DNA from: Pseudomonadales bacterium
Lineage (GTDB): Bacteria; Pseudomonadota; Gammaproteobacteria; Pseudomonadales; Ketobacteraceae
Reading direction: 5' to 3'
Assembly: GCA_002708905.1 (NCBI GenBank)
Contig: PAPM01000042.1
Location: 1 to 51,735, forward strand
Length of the DNA stretch: 51,735 bases
Both the position numbers and the translations under genes were made by a program. Position 1 is the stretch's first letter. Each line of letters begins with the position of its first letter. Positions 36,488 to 45,400 of this stretch are shown in pieces. The notes under the pieces are model-generated. The model saw nothing but the letters and a program-made list of their open reading frames with translations, was not told the DNA's origin and did no database searches.

Positions 36488-36520
36488 CGGGCAGGCCTGA
36501 TTCGGGCATGCCCGTCCTTC
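36488..36520 (+). terminator. Weak possible terminator
   Basis: CGGGCA (36488-36493) and TGCCCG (36509-36514) pair with a 15-base loop, followed by TCCTTCTTCTCC. The tail is pyrimidine-rich but not a T run. It follows the secreted-protein gene directly. Confidence 0.3.
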
Positions 36521-36630
36521 TTCTCCTGATTCCCAGTCTGCTTTCCTGCTTACCGCAAGTAACAAATTTGAAGCAATTACCTGATAGCGTTCAGCTCCAT
36601 TGGTCAGCGTACAACCAATAGGAGAGTATT

Positions 36631-38514
36631 ATGCGCGACGAACTGCAATACGATAATGACAATGAAGTAAGCAATAACAGCGGCAACCGCCCATTCGAAG
36701 ATGTTTTACAGTCACACCTGGCCCGTCGCCAGGTTCTTAAAGGTGGTATGGGACTGGCCGCTGCCTCGTTTGTGGCAGCACCCAGCCTGGCCAGCGCCGG
36801 ACACAAACACTGGCCCGGCAAGCGCCCCCTGATTGGCTTTACCCCGGTCGCTCTGGCCGATGGTAACGGCCCCATGCCGGCCATTTCCCCGGATTACCAG
36901 TACGAAGTCTTGATTCCCTGGGGCGAGCCTCTGGAACCCAGCGGCCCGGCTTTCAGCTGGCCGCCCAAGGCCGCGGACCAGGCCAAACAAATCGGCATCG
37001 GCCACGACGGCATGGCTTTCTTCCCCATCGACCAGAAAGAATGTGAAAAATTCTCCGATAAATTCAATCGTGGTAACCGCGGTCGTCGCGGCAACCGACA
37101 TGGCATGCTGGCCATCAACCACGAATTCGGTGGCAACAGCCATGTATTGGGTAAGAGTACTCCGGAAACCCTGGAGGAAGTAAGGACTTCCCAGCACGCC
37201 CACGGCGTATCAATAGTGGAAATCAAGAGTATCCGCGGCAAGTGGCGACAAGTGGAAAGCAAAAATGCCCGTCGCATTCACGTTAACACACCGGTCACCT
37301 TCAGCGGCCCGGTGGCGGGTCACGCCCTGCTGCAAACGCCCGCAGGTAATATTCCCTTGGGCACCGTCAACAACTGTTCCTCCGGCCCGACTCCCTGGGG
37401 CACCTACCTGACCTGTGAAGAAAACTTCAACGGTTACTTCGGTGCCACCAACCGCGAGCAAACCTGGTTGCCAACGGAATCCCACGACCGCTATGGTTTC
37501 AGCAGCGGTGGTTTTGGTTATGGCTGGGAACAGTTCGACGCCCGCTTCGATCTGTCCAATCCCGATTACCAAAACGAAGAAAACCGTTTCGGCTGGGTGG
37601 TGGAAATCGATCCTTTCGATGCCACCCAAACTCCGGTTAAGCGTACCGCATTGGGCCGCGTCAAGCACGAAGGCGCCACCACCGTAATCGGTCAGGACGG
37701 TCGCGCCGTTGTCTACATGGGCGACGACCAGCGTTTTGATTACATCTACAAATTCGTCTCCGCCGGTCACTACAAAGAGATGTTGGCGGCCGGTATCAGC
37801 CCGCTGGACGAAGGCACATTGTATGTAGCCCGTTTTGATGAAGACGGCAGCGGCGTATGGCTGCCTCTGACGCTTGATAATCCAGACCTGGCTGCACGCT
37901 TCGCGGACATGGGTGAACTGTTGGTGAACACCCGTATCGCCGCCGACATTGCCGGCGCCACACCTATGGATCGCCCCGAGTGGACCACAGTTGCGCCTAA
38001 CGGTGATGTTTACTGCTCCCTCACCAACAACAGCCGCCGTACAGAGCCCAATGCAGCCAACCCCTTGGCGCCCAATGCAGACGGCCACATCATCCGCTGG
38101 CATGATGCCGATGAACACACCGGTACCACCTTCAATTGGGAGATTTTCCTGATTGCAGAGACCACTCACGGCACCGAGGAAAGCTTCGCTGATCCCGATG
38201 GGTTGTGGGCGGATCCGGATGGCCGCCTGTTCATCCAGACCGATGGCGGGCAGAAAGACGGCCTGAACAATCAATTGCTGGTAGCAGACACCACCACCGG
38301 CAAACTGAGCCGCCTGCTGACCGGCGTTACCGGGGACGAAATCACCGGTATCGCCGTAACCCCGGATCGCCGCACCATGTTCGTCAACACGCAGCATCCC
38401 GGCAACGGAGACCCAGCCCTTTCCAACTTCCCGGCACCCTATGACGGTGTCACCATTCCCCGTGACTGCACCATCGTCATCACCAAAAAAGACGGTGGCA
38501 TCATCGGGTCATAA
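36631..38514 (+). CDS. PhoX-like (DUF839) phosphatase, Tat-exported
   Basis: A 627-residue protein with a twin-arginine signal: ARRQVLKGG (Arg32-Arg33) followed by a hydrophobic stretch and ASA near 55, so it is folded in the cytoplasm and exported by Tat, as PhoX enzymes are because of their Fe-Ca cofactor. GIGHDGMAFFPI, LAINHEFGG, TCEENFNGYFG, GRVKHEGATTV and YMGDDQRFDYIYKFV are characteristic PhoX/DUF839 beta-propeller stretches. Likely a phosphomonoesterase for phosphate scavenging. No pho-box was located with confidence upstream. The ATG at 36631 is preceded by GGAG. A strong terminator follows. Confidence 0.9.
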   Translation: MRDELQYDNDNEVSNNSGNRPFEDVLQSHLARRQVLKGGMGLAAASFVAAPSLASAGHKHWPGKRPLIGFTPVALADGNGPMPAISPDYQYEVLIPWGEPLEPSGPAFSWPPKAADQAKQIGIGHDGMAFFPIDQKECEKFSDKFNRGNRGRRGNRHGMLAINHEFGGNSHVLGKSTPETLEEVRTSQHAHGVSIVEIKSIRGKWRQVESKNARRIHVNTPVTFSGPVAGHALLQTPAGNIPLGTVNNCSSGPTPWGTYLTCEENFNGYFGATNREQTWLPTESHDRYGFSSGGFGYGWEQFDARFDLSNPDYQNEENRFGWVVEIDPFDATQTPVKRTALGRVKHEGATTVIGQDGRAVVYMGDDQRFDYIYKFVSAGHYKEMLAAGISPLDEGTLYVARFDEDGSGVWLPLTLDNPDLAARFADMGELLVNTRIAADIAGATPMDRPEWTTVAPNGDVYCSLTNNSRRTEPNAANPLAPNADGHIIRWHDADEHTGTTFNWEIFLIAETTHGTEESFADPDGLWADPDGRLFIQTDGGQKDGLNNQLLVADTTTGKLSRLLTGVTGDEITGIAVTPDRRTMFVNTQHPGNGDPALSNFPAPYDGVTIPRDCTIVITKKDGGIIGS

Positions 38515-38547
38515 ACCAGCTGTGTGATTTTCTGATTGAAACACTCG

Positions 38548-38587
38548 GGAGCGAGCGGACCAAAAATGGCCGTTTGCTCCTTTTTAT
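38548..38587 (+). terminator. Rho-independent terminator after the PhoX-like gene
   Basis: GGAGCGAGCGGAC pairs imperfectly with GCCGTTTGCTCC around a short A-rich loop, followed by TTTTTATTTG. It closes the PhoX-like transcription unit ahead of the convergent metallo-hydrolase gene. Confidence 0.8.
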
Positions 38588-38596
38588 TTGGCTTTT

Positions 38597-39472
38597 CTAA
38601 CGGCGTTTACCCAGCTGATTCAAAGGCAGTTTCAAATACTGCACACCATTATCTTCCGGTTCCGGCAGCTGACCGGCGCGAATGTTCACTTGCAGGGAAG
38701 GCAGAATCAACACCGGTGCCGCCAGTTTTGCATCTTTATCTTTACGGGCGGAAACGAATTCCTCTTCCGAGACGCCGGCATGAATCATCAGGTTGTGCTC
38801 ACGCTGTTCCGCCACCGTGGTTTCCCATTTGGGCTCACGGCCACCCGGCAGGTAGTCATGACACATAAACAGCCGGGTTTCCGCCGGTAACGACAGAATG
38901 TGTTGGATCGATTCATACAAGGCATGGGCATCACCACCGGGAAAATCCGCTCGGGCAGTACCGTAATCCGGCATAAATAATGTGTCGCCGACGAAGACCG
39001 CATCTTCTATCCGGTAGCTGACACAGGCCGGCGTGTGTCCCGGGGTAAACAATACTTCCGCCACCAGACTGCCGATGTTGAAGCGCTCACCGGCCGCAAA
39101 CAGATGATCAAACTGGGAGCCATCCGCCACAAAATCCGCTCCCAGGTTAAACAGTTTGGCAAAATGAGCCTGTACTCCGGTAATGCCCTCACCAATCGCA
39201 ATCTTTCCCCCAATCTGCTGCTTGATCCAGTAAGCCGCCGAGAGATGATCAGCATGGGCATGGGTTTCCAGTATCCATTCCACGCATAAATTTTTCTCTT
39301 TAACAAAGTCAATGATCGACTGCGCGGACAGAGTGGAAATGCGGGCCGCTTTTGGATCAAAATCCAGCACAGGATCAATGATGGCACAGGGACCGCCTGC
39401 ACCATCATGGATCACATAGCTGATGGTGAAAGTGGTCGGGTCAAAAAAAGCTTTAATTTCCGGGCGTACCAT
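38597..39472 (-). CDS. ETHE1/Blh-like metallo-beta-lactamase-fold hydrolase (probable persulfide dioxygenase)
   Basis: A 291-residue MBL-fold protein. The metal motif is THAHADH (HxHxDH) near residue 71, with further ligands in FTPGHTPA, VGDTLFMPDYGTARADFPGG and MCHDY. FMPDYGTARADFPGG and the closing MCHDYLPGG are features of the ETHE1/Blh subgroup that oxidises glutathione persulfide to sulfite with one iron. Blh proteins of BigR operons fuse this domain to an N-terminal DUF442 domain; here the two are separate, divergent genes. Start ATG at 39472 with AGGTG 7 bases upstream. Divergent from the ArsR gene and sharing its operator region. Sulfite produced would be exported by the TauE/SafE protein. 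Confidence 0.85.
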   Translation of the reverse strand: MVRPEIKAFFDPTTFTISYVIHDGAGGPCAIIDPVLDFDPKAARISTLSAQSIIDFVKEKNLCVEWILETHAHADHLSAAYWIKQQIGGKIAIGEGITGVQAHFAKLFNLGADFVADGSQFDHLFAAGERFNIGSLVAEVLFTPGHTPACVSYRIEDAVFVGDTLFMPDYGTARADFPGGDAHALYESIQHILSLPAETRLFMCHDYLPGGREPKWETTVAEQREHNLMIHAGVSEEEFVSARKDKDAKLAAPVLILPSLQVNIRAGQLPEPEDNGVQYLKLPLNQLGKRR

Positions 39473-39501
39473 AGTGTCACCTGCCTTATTAACTGCCAGA
39501 A

Positions 39502-39530
39502 TTGAATTATATCCAGAAAAGAATTATATT
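39502..39530 (+). promoter_or_regulatory. Promoter of the bigR-type operon
   Basis: TTGAAT (39502-39507) and TATATT (39525-39530) are separated by 17 bases, a good sigma70 match, 29 bases before the ArsR-family start. The downstream operator overlaps the end of the -10, so the bound repressor would block it. Confidence 0.6.
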
Positions 39531-39552
39531 AGAATAATCTAAATTAGAATAA
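39529..39552. promoter_or_regulatory. AT-rich operator for the BigR-type repressor
   Basis: TTAGAATAATCTAA (39529-39542) is an imperfect palindrome. TCTAA-A-TTAGA (39538-39548) is a perfect 5+5 palindrome, and TTAGAATAA recurs at 39544-39552 with a 15-base period. An AT-rich palindromic site overlapping the promoter and controlling a blh/bigR module is what is known of BigR. That this repressor binds here is inference. Confidence 0.6.
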
Positions 39553-39558
39553 ACTCAT

Positions 39559-39867
39559 ATGCAAATAAGCGATTTAGAAGAACTCAGGATGCATGCGCAG
39601 GATGCGGCGGACCTGATGCAGGCGCTGTCGAATCCAAACCGCCTCATGATCATGTGCACGCTGTCCCAGGGAGAGTGCTGTGTAAGGGATCTGAACGAGC
39701 AACTGGATTTATCACAATCTGCGTTGTCTCAACATCTGGCGGTGTTAAGGAATCAGGGCTTGGTGAAAACCCGTCGCCAGGCGCAGACCATTTTCTATTC
39801 TGTGGCAGAGGGTCCCGCCATGGATATCGTCGCCCTGCTGCATCAACACTTCTGTGGTAATTCATAA
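39559..39867 (+). CDS. BigR/SqrR-type ArsR-family persulfide-responsive repressor
   Basis: A 102-residue winged helix-turn-helix protein of the ArsR family (QALSNPNRLMIMCTLSQGE; DLSQSALSQHLAVLRNQGLV; TIFYSV). Cys33 in LMIMCTL and Cys99 in HQHFCGNS sit at the positions of the two redox cysteines of Xylella BigR (Cys42 and Cys108) with the same 66-residue spacing. In BigR/SqrR these form a tetrasulfide or disulfide on exposure to sulfide/persulfide, releasing DNA. Two more cysteines, Cys40 and Cys41, are adjacent and unusual. No arsenic or zinc CxC metal box is evident. It begins an operon with the DUF442 and TauE/SafE genes, 9 bases before the next start. Confidence 0.85.
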   Translation: MQISDLEELRMHAQDAADLMQALSNPNRLMIMCTLSQGECCVRDLNEQLDLSQSALSQHLAVLRNQGLVKTRRQAQTIFYSVAEGPAMDIVALLHQHFCGNS

Positions 39868-39876
39868 GGAGCCCTC

Positions 39877-40329
39877 ATGCTAAACGATCACCCGATCAAC
39901 GTACCCAATCTGTGTACGCCACAGCCGGATCTTCTGGCCTGTGGCATGCCCAGCGAACAGGATCTGCAGGATGCCGCCAAAAAAGGCATCAAAACCATTA
40001 TCAACCTGTGCCCGTTGGAGGAAACGCCCCCCAATGAATCCGACCTGGTTGCAGAGCTCGGCATGAGCTATGTAAACATCCCCATTCGCGGCGCCCAGGA
40101 TCTAACCAAAGAGGCTGCCCAACAGCTGGCGTCACTGATGGATGACTGCGCCAATCATCCCCTGCTGGTCCACTGCCGTAGCGCCAACCGGGTGGGCGCC
40201 CTGATTGCCCTGAAGGAATACTGGTACTCCGGTAAATCTGCAGAAGAAGCCCTCACCCTGGGCCGCAAGGCCGGCCTCACCAAACTGGAGCCCGGTGTTG
40301 TGGAGATCATGCGCCGCCATCCAGCCTGA
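39877..40329 (+). CDS. DUF442/Blh N-domain phosphatase-like (rhodanese-like loop) protein
   Basis: A 150-residue protein of the DUF442 group, a dual-specificity-phosphatase fold usually fused to the N-terminus of Blh persulfide dioxygenases. The active loop VHCRSANRVG has Cys-x4-Arg, one residue shorter than the Cys-x5-Arg of true tyrosine phosphatases and closer to the rhodanese CRxGxR loop, suggesting sulfur transfer instead of phosphate hydrolysis. It is free-standing here. It lies 9 bases after the BigR-type gene and 14 bases before the TSUP gene, so the three are co-transcribed. Expected role: sulfurtransferase in persulfide handling with the divergent metallo-hydrolase. Confidence 0.85.
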   Translation: MLNDHPINVPNLCTPQPDLLACGMPSEQDLQDAAKKGIKTIINLCPLEETPPNESDLVAELGMSYVNIPIRGAQDLTKEAAQQLASLMDDCANHPLLVHCRSANRVGALIALKEYWYSGKSAEEALTLGRKAGLTKLEPGVVEIMRRHPA

Positions 40330-40343
40330 TTGCAGTCGGAGTA

Positions 40344-41171
40344 ATGTTAGCTGCATTTCTTGGTTTGCTGGTGGGGTTGATTCTGGGCCTCACCGGCGCC
40401 GGGGGTTCCGTTATCGCCGTGCCCCTGCTGATCTGGGGCCTGGGCTGGACGTTGCCCCAGGCGGCCCCTACCGCCCTGCTGGCGGTGAGTGCGGCCGCCA
40501 TTCTCGGCACCCTGAGTGCCTGGCCCCAGGGCATCGTGCGCTACCGCGCCGCTATTGTGATGAGCTGTGCCGGTATGCTTACCGCCCCCCTGGGCCTGAA
40601 AGCAGGCCAGATTCTTCCGTTACCCTGGCTGAGCGGTGCTTTTGCGTTGGTGCTGCTGTACGTCAGTGTGCGTATGATCCTGCAGGCACGCAGCAAACCG
40701 GAGGAAGCGCGAATTGTCCGTGCCGGTTTGAAAGCCGAGCCGGAGAACCCCTCGGAACCGGTTTGCAAAATGAACCCCGTCACCGGAAGACTGAGATGGA
40801 CACGCCCCTGCGCGCTGGCCATCGGCAGCGGCGGGCTGGCTACAGGCTTTCTCTCCGGTTTGCTCGGTGTAGGGGGCGGCTTCGTGATCGTCCCCATACT
40901 CAGAGCCGTCACCGACTTGAGTTTCCATTCCGCCGTGGCGACGTCACTGATGGCCATATCCCTTACCAGCGCCGGTACGGTGCTGATCTCCATTGCCCAG
41001 GGGCAAACCCTGGACCTCATGGTGGCGGCGCCCTTTGTGGGTGGCGCACTGGCCGGCATGTTGCTGGGACGGCAGACGGCAAGCCGTCTGGCGGGGCCGA
41101 AGCTGCAAATGGGTTTTGCCGGTGTCATGCTGATGATTTCCGCCGGCATGTTCTGGAGTGCGTTGTTCTAG
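40344..41171 (+). CDS. TauE/SafE (TSUP) family sulfite/sulfonate exporter
   Basis: A 275-residue membrane protein with eight or so hydrophobic helices in two repeats. Each repeat starts with the family glycine motif: GLTGAGGSVIAVPLLIWGLG (about 13-32) and GLLGVGGGFVIVPILRAV (second half). A hydrophilic segment of about 35 residues separates the repeats. TSUP proteins move sulfite, sulfonates, sulfide-derived anions or organic acids; in BigR operons they are proposed to export sulfite made by the persulfide dioxygenase. It is the last gene of the operon. Confidence 0.88.
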   Translation: MLAAFLGLLVGLILGLTGAGGSVIAVPLLIWGLGWTLPQAAPTALLAVSAAAILGTLSAWPQGIVRYRAAIVMSCAGMLTAPLGLKAGQILPLPWLSGAFALVLLYVSVRMILQARSKPEEARIVRAGLKAEPENPSEPVCKMNPVTGRLRWTRPCALAIGSGGLATGFLSGLLGVGGGFVIVPILRAVTDLSFHSAVATSLMAISLTSAGTVLISIAQGQTLDLMVAAPFVGGALAGMLLGRQTASRLAGPKLQMGFAGVMLMISAGMFWSALF

Positions 41172-41186
41172 CGAAAGGACGGTAAC

Positions 41187-41214
41187 AAAAAAGCCAGGCG
41201 AACCGGCGCCTGGC
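41187..41214 (-). terminator. Rho-independent terminator for the MpaB-like gene
   Basis: GCCAGGCG (41193-41200) and CGCCTGGC (41207-41214) form a perfect 8-base stem with a 6-base loop. On the minus strand it is followed by TTTTTTG, so it ends the gene at 41260-42264. On the plus strand the flanks are A-rich, so it is a poor terminator for the TSUP gene. Confidence 0.8.
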
Positions 41215-41259
41215 AAAAAAACAACTAAAGAGTCTTACGCGGAATTATTAAACCAGTCG

Positions 41260-42264
41260 TTACGAAACCAGCAATGGTTGACCGTAGAGCACACGATTGG
41301 TCATCTGTGTGACCAAGCCCGCTTTCTCACCTTCAATGCGGCGACAGGCTTCCAGATAAGGCGGCATATACTTCACGGAAGCCGGTGCAACCGCAAACAG
41401 GGTCCGGGCCAGTTTCACATCGAAATCGAATTGTTTTTGCAGGGATGGTGTCAACTCCGGGAACCCGAAGTCACGGCGCAAACGCTCCGGCAACAGCACC
41501 GCTGTATGCACCTTATGGCGATCCAGGAAAGGTTTTAAATACGCTTTCATGGAGAAGATGTACTCCACCAGTTGTTGTCCCACTTCACCCACCGCCAACT
41601 CATCGGAACTCACCACACTCTCGTAGTACTCCATGAATTCAGACCAGCTCGCCGGCATCGCCGACTCGGGGATGCCAAACAGGAAAGCAAACAGCTTGGA
41701 TTCTTCATAGTATTGTTCCTTCTGCATTACCGATAATGGGTGGTGGAACAGTTCATAAACACGCAGCCCGGTAATCCAGAGCGTGGCGTGTACCCACAGC
41801 ATGGCGCCGATTTGGTTGGCAAAATAGGCACTGCCTTTCTTGGTCTGACCTGCGTTTTCACTCACCTGTCCGGTAATTTTGGCGTGGATGTTGTGCACCT
41901 TGATCGCCGAGTCCAGCACCTGATCCAGGCTACCAAAGACCATGGTGTGAACGTTGAGGAAAGTTCGGCGCAGGCGCCCCAAAGGGTCGGTTTGGGTTTG
42001 TGAATGCTGATCAATCGCCTGGGCTACCCAGGGATGCGCCAATTGCAGCAGGTTGGCACAGCCTGCCCCCATCATAATGGACGTATGTCGATTGATCCGC
42101 CATGAGATGGATTCAGGTCCATACAATCCAACCTCGGGATCTAATACTCTCTTACTCATATCCTCCAGACGCGCCAGCAAATCTTCCCTGGTAATGGCCT
42201 TCTGCTTGATGGTGTTCTTATCTTCTTGTTTTTCTTGGTTTTGTAAGGACTCTGGTAAAGACAT
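41260..42264 (-). CDS. MpaB/DUF2236-family haem oxygenase-like protein
   Basis: A 334-residue protein of the oxygenase MpaB (DUF2236) family, which includes fungal MpaB and the bacterial latex-clearing protein Lcp. GAGCANLLQLAHPWVAQAI, HSQTQTDPLGRLRRTFLNV and GTxxxx-type helices with His in NVHTMVFG and WVHATLWI fit the all-helical haem fold. Family members cleave or oxidise unsaturated lipids or polyisoprenoids, but most have no assigned substrate. AGGAG lies 8 bases before the ATG at 42264. It is divergent from the hybrid kinase gene, with an inverted repeat between them, and is followed by a strong terminator. Confidence 0.8.
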   Translation of the reverse strand: MSLPESLQNQEKQEDKNTIKQKAITREDLLARLEDMSKRVLDPEVGLYGPESISWRINRHTSIMMGAGCANLLQLAHPWVAQAIDQHSQTQTDPLGRLRRTFLNVHTMVFGSLDQVLDSAIKVHNIHAKITGQVSENAGQTKKGSAYFANQIGAMLWVHATLWITGLRVYELFHHPLSVMQKEQYYEESKLFAFLFGIPESAMPASWSEFMEYYESVVSSDELAVGEVGQQLVEYIFSMKAYLKPFLDRHKVHTAVLLPERLRRDFGFPELTPSLQKQFDFDVKLARTLFAVAPASVKYMPPYLEACRRIEGEKAGLVTQMTNRVLYGQPLLVS

Positions 42265-42322
42265 GGTGATCTCCTACTGCAAATACACCACCTATCCTAG
42301 GTGCAGTTGAGCATCGACACAT

Positions 42323-42348
42323 TGATACAAATCACTATTTTTGTATCA
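42323..42348. promoter_or_regulatory. Operator candidate: TGATACAAA-N8-TTTGTATCA
   Basis: A perfect 9+9 inverted repeat with an 8-base AT-rich spacer, about 60 bases before the MpaB-like start and about 80 bases before the preferred kinase start. Symmetry and location in a divergent promoter region suggest binding of a TetR-like or similar dimer. No regulator of that type is encoded beside it. Its presence argues against the GTG at 42301 being the kinase start. Confidence 0.5.
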
Positions 42349-42429
42349 GGCATTATTCAATGTGCTCATCTCTGGGTGAACTATCATTACTATTCGGGCA
42401 GTTTAATCCTGAGCAGGTTTTCAGCATTA

Positions 42430-45400
42430 ATGGATGGCAGAAAGACCGGAGCACTACGCAGACAGCTGGCAGGATGGTTTCTGGCCATAGGCTTGCTTCC
42501 ATGGCTGGTGGTTGCCGTCATCAGTTACTACCAAACGCGCAACAGTCTTTCCCACGCCGCGGAAAACGACCTTGCCCACACGGCCGCAGAAAAAGTCCGT
42601 TTCATCAATAACTGGTTTAAATACCGATGGATGGATATTAACTTACAGGCTAATGATCCAGCCAATCTGGAATTGCTATTACAGTTGGAGCAAGCCTTTC
42701 GTGCCAGTGGCCAGTCGGCCTCTGCATTCATTCAATCCCCTCCGTGGCACGCGATAGTCGACTCACAGCACCACGATCTGCACAACGTTCTTAATAATTA
42801 CGACTATATTTACGACCTGTTTCTGATTGATAGCGATGGCAACATTCTCTTCAGCGTAGCAAGGGAAAATGATCTGGGCACCAACCTCTTTTCCGGTCCC
42901 CTGCAACACACCCGGTTCGCACAAGCGGTTGCCCGAACCCTGACGCAACAGCACCCATCTTTTTCGGATCTGGAGCGTTATGCTCCTTCCGGGAACTTGA
43001 TTAGCAGTTTTCTGGTCGCTCCCGTTTTCGATCAAGAAGCAACGCTTCGAGGCGCCCTCGCCTTCCAGATACGGCTGGATCTGATCTACGAGGCTTTAGC
43101 CTATGACCAAGCCGATGACGTATATCATTATCTGGTGGGGACCGATGGTTTACTGCGCTCACCGCTCAACGGCGATGATGTATTGCGTCATGAAATAAAG
43201 ACCCCCACCTTCGCAGCCTGGCGTGCGATTCAGCAGGCAGTCACCGGACATTCCGGCGATGATCGCCCTGCAACATTCCTATACGAAAGTGCTTCCGATA
43301 AAGAAGTCCTGGGCCAATTCAACTCGATTAGTGTACAAGACATAAATTGGGTGCTGCTCAGCGAAATAGAAAAGGAAACCGCCTATGCATTCAGCAACTG
43401 GCTGGCCAAGTTCGACTCAGTTCTTCTGATGCTTTCCACATTATCCATTGCCGTTGCCGCCGTATATTTTTCCAAGCGCTTATCCCACCCCATCACTCAA
43501 TTGAATAACGCTGTGGAAGCGTTCGCGCTCAACAAACCTGTGCAACCATTGACGCTGAACAGTGGCAACGAAATCGAAACTCTGACAGAAAACTTCAATA
43601 AAATGATTGCCGCACGGGAACGCTACGAGGGTCAACTGCGGGTCAGTGAAGCGGCAACCCGGGCCGCCCTGAATGAACTGAACGAACAGCAGTTTGCGCT
43701 CTCTCACCATGCCATCGTTGCCATCACCAACATCAAGGGTGACATCCTTTATGTAAATCGAAAATTTGAAGAAGTCAGTGGTTATACCTCTGAAGAATTA
43801 ATCGGAAAGAATCACCGTTTGTTGAATTCCGGTTATCATCCGATTTCTTTTTTCCGCAACATGTACTTGAACATTACCAAAGGCAAGGTCTGGCACGGGG
43901 AAATTTGCAACCGGGCCAAAGCCGGCCATCTCTATTGGGTTGCCACTACCATTGCGCCCTTAAAGAACAAAGAAGGCAAGATCGATCGCTACATGGCCAT
44001 TCGCACTGACATCACTGAACAGAAGGCCATACAGCAGGAATTACGTAATGCCAGGGACGCCGCCGAAGATGCAGCCAAAGCAAAAAGTGAGTTCCTGGCC
44101 ACAATGAGCCATGAAATCCGCACCCCCATGAACGGGGTACTCGGCATGCTCGGCCTGCTACTGCGAACCAAACTGACGGGCGACCAACAGCACCAGGCCC
44201 GCTTGGCCATGAGTAGCGCAGAATCGTTGTTGGTGGTCATCAATGACATCCTCGACTTCTCCAAAATTGAAGCCGGTCGCCTGGACATAGAACAAATTGA
44301 TTTCGACCTCAGCGCCATGCTGGGAGACCTGGCAGAAACCATTGCCCCCAAAACCCATGACAAAGGCCTGGAGCTGATACTGGACGTAGTGGAAGTGGAA
44401 CACAGCATGGTTGTGGGCGATCCCGGACGCTTGCGCCAGATCATTTCCAACCTGGTGAGCAATGCCATCAAATTTACGGAAAGCGGTGAAATCATTATCC
44501 AGGCGGCCCTGCGCACCACGGAAAAATACAGTTATCGTTTCGAATGTACAGTGATCGATACCGGTATCGGTATTCCCGCCGACAGAATCGAACCCATTTT
44601 TGATTCTTTCACCCAGCTGGACGCCTCCACCACCCGTCGCTTCGGTGGCACCGGGTTGGGGCTGGCCATCGTGAGACAGTTATGCCAGCTTATGCAGGGT
44701 GATATTTCGGTTGAGAGCACCTTAGGTAAAGGTAGTCGTTTTCACTTTCATGTTAATCTCGAACCCAGTCAGCTCTCCCGTGCGGTGGTGCCGCCGGCTG
44801 ATATCAGTGGTGTTCCCATGCTGGTGGTGGATGATAACGCCACCAACCGGGAAGTACTGCGTCGCCAACTCGAACTCTGGGGCGCCAGGGTGGACCTGGC
44901 TTCGAGTTCGCAGCAGGCACTGAACCTGATTAACAGCAAACTGGAGAGCCTGGACGAACCGATATACCAAGTGGCGTTCCTGGACATGCAGATGCCGGAT
45001 ATGGACGGCGCCCACTTGGGTGAAACCATTCGTGGCAATCCGAAGCTGAATGGGACCAAGATGATCATGATGACCTCCATTGGTAATCGCGGCGATGCCA
45101 ACCGCCTGGCCCAGATTGGTTTTAATGGTTACTTCCCCAAGCCCACCACGACCTCTGACCTACTGGGCGCCCTGGCTGTACTGCTTGAAGATGGGGATGC
45201 CCTCGCTCAGGCCACGCCGCTGGTCACCCATCACTATCTCAAGAGCATTGAGATTGGTGAAAGCGCAACTGATAATGACTGGCCGCAAAATTGCCGCCTG
45301 CTGTTGGTGGAAGACAATTCCATCAATCAGACGGTGGTGCAGGGCATGCTGGAAGAATTTGAACTCCACTGTGAAACAGCCAGTCATGGCCAGGAAGCCA

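Noticed and set aside
37210-38397. A 395-codon open frame opposite the PhoX-like gene
   Set aside because: The plus-strand protein has a Tat signal and PhoX motifs throughout; the antisense frame is a codon-bias artefact.
42301-42429. N-terminal extension of the hybrid kinase from GTG 42301
   Set aside because: No ribosome site, and it contains a perfect inverted repeat in a divergent promoter region; the ATG at 42430 gives a normal short cytoplasmic start before the first membrane helix.
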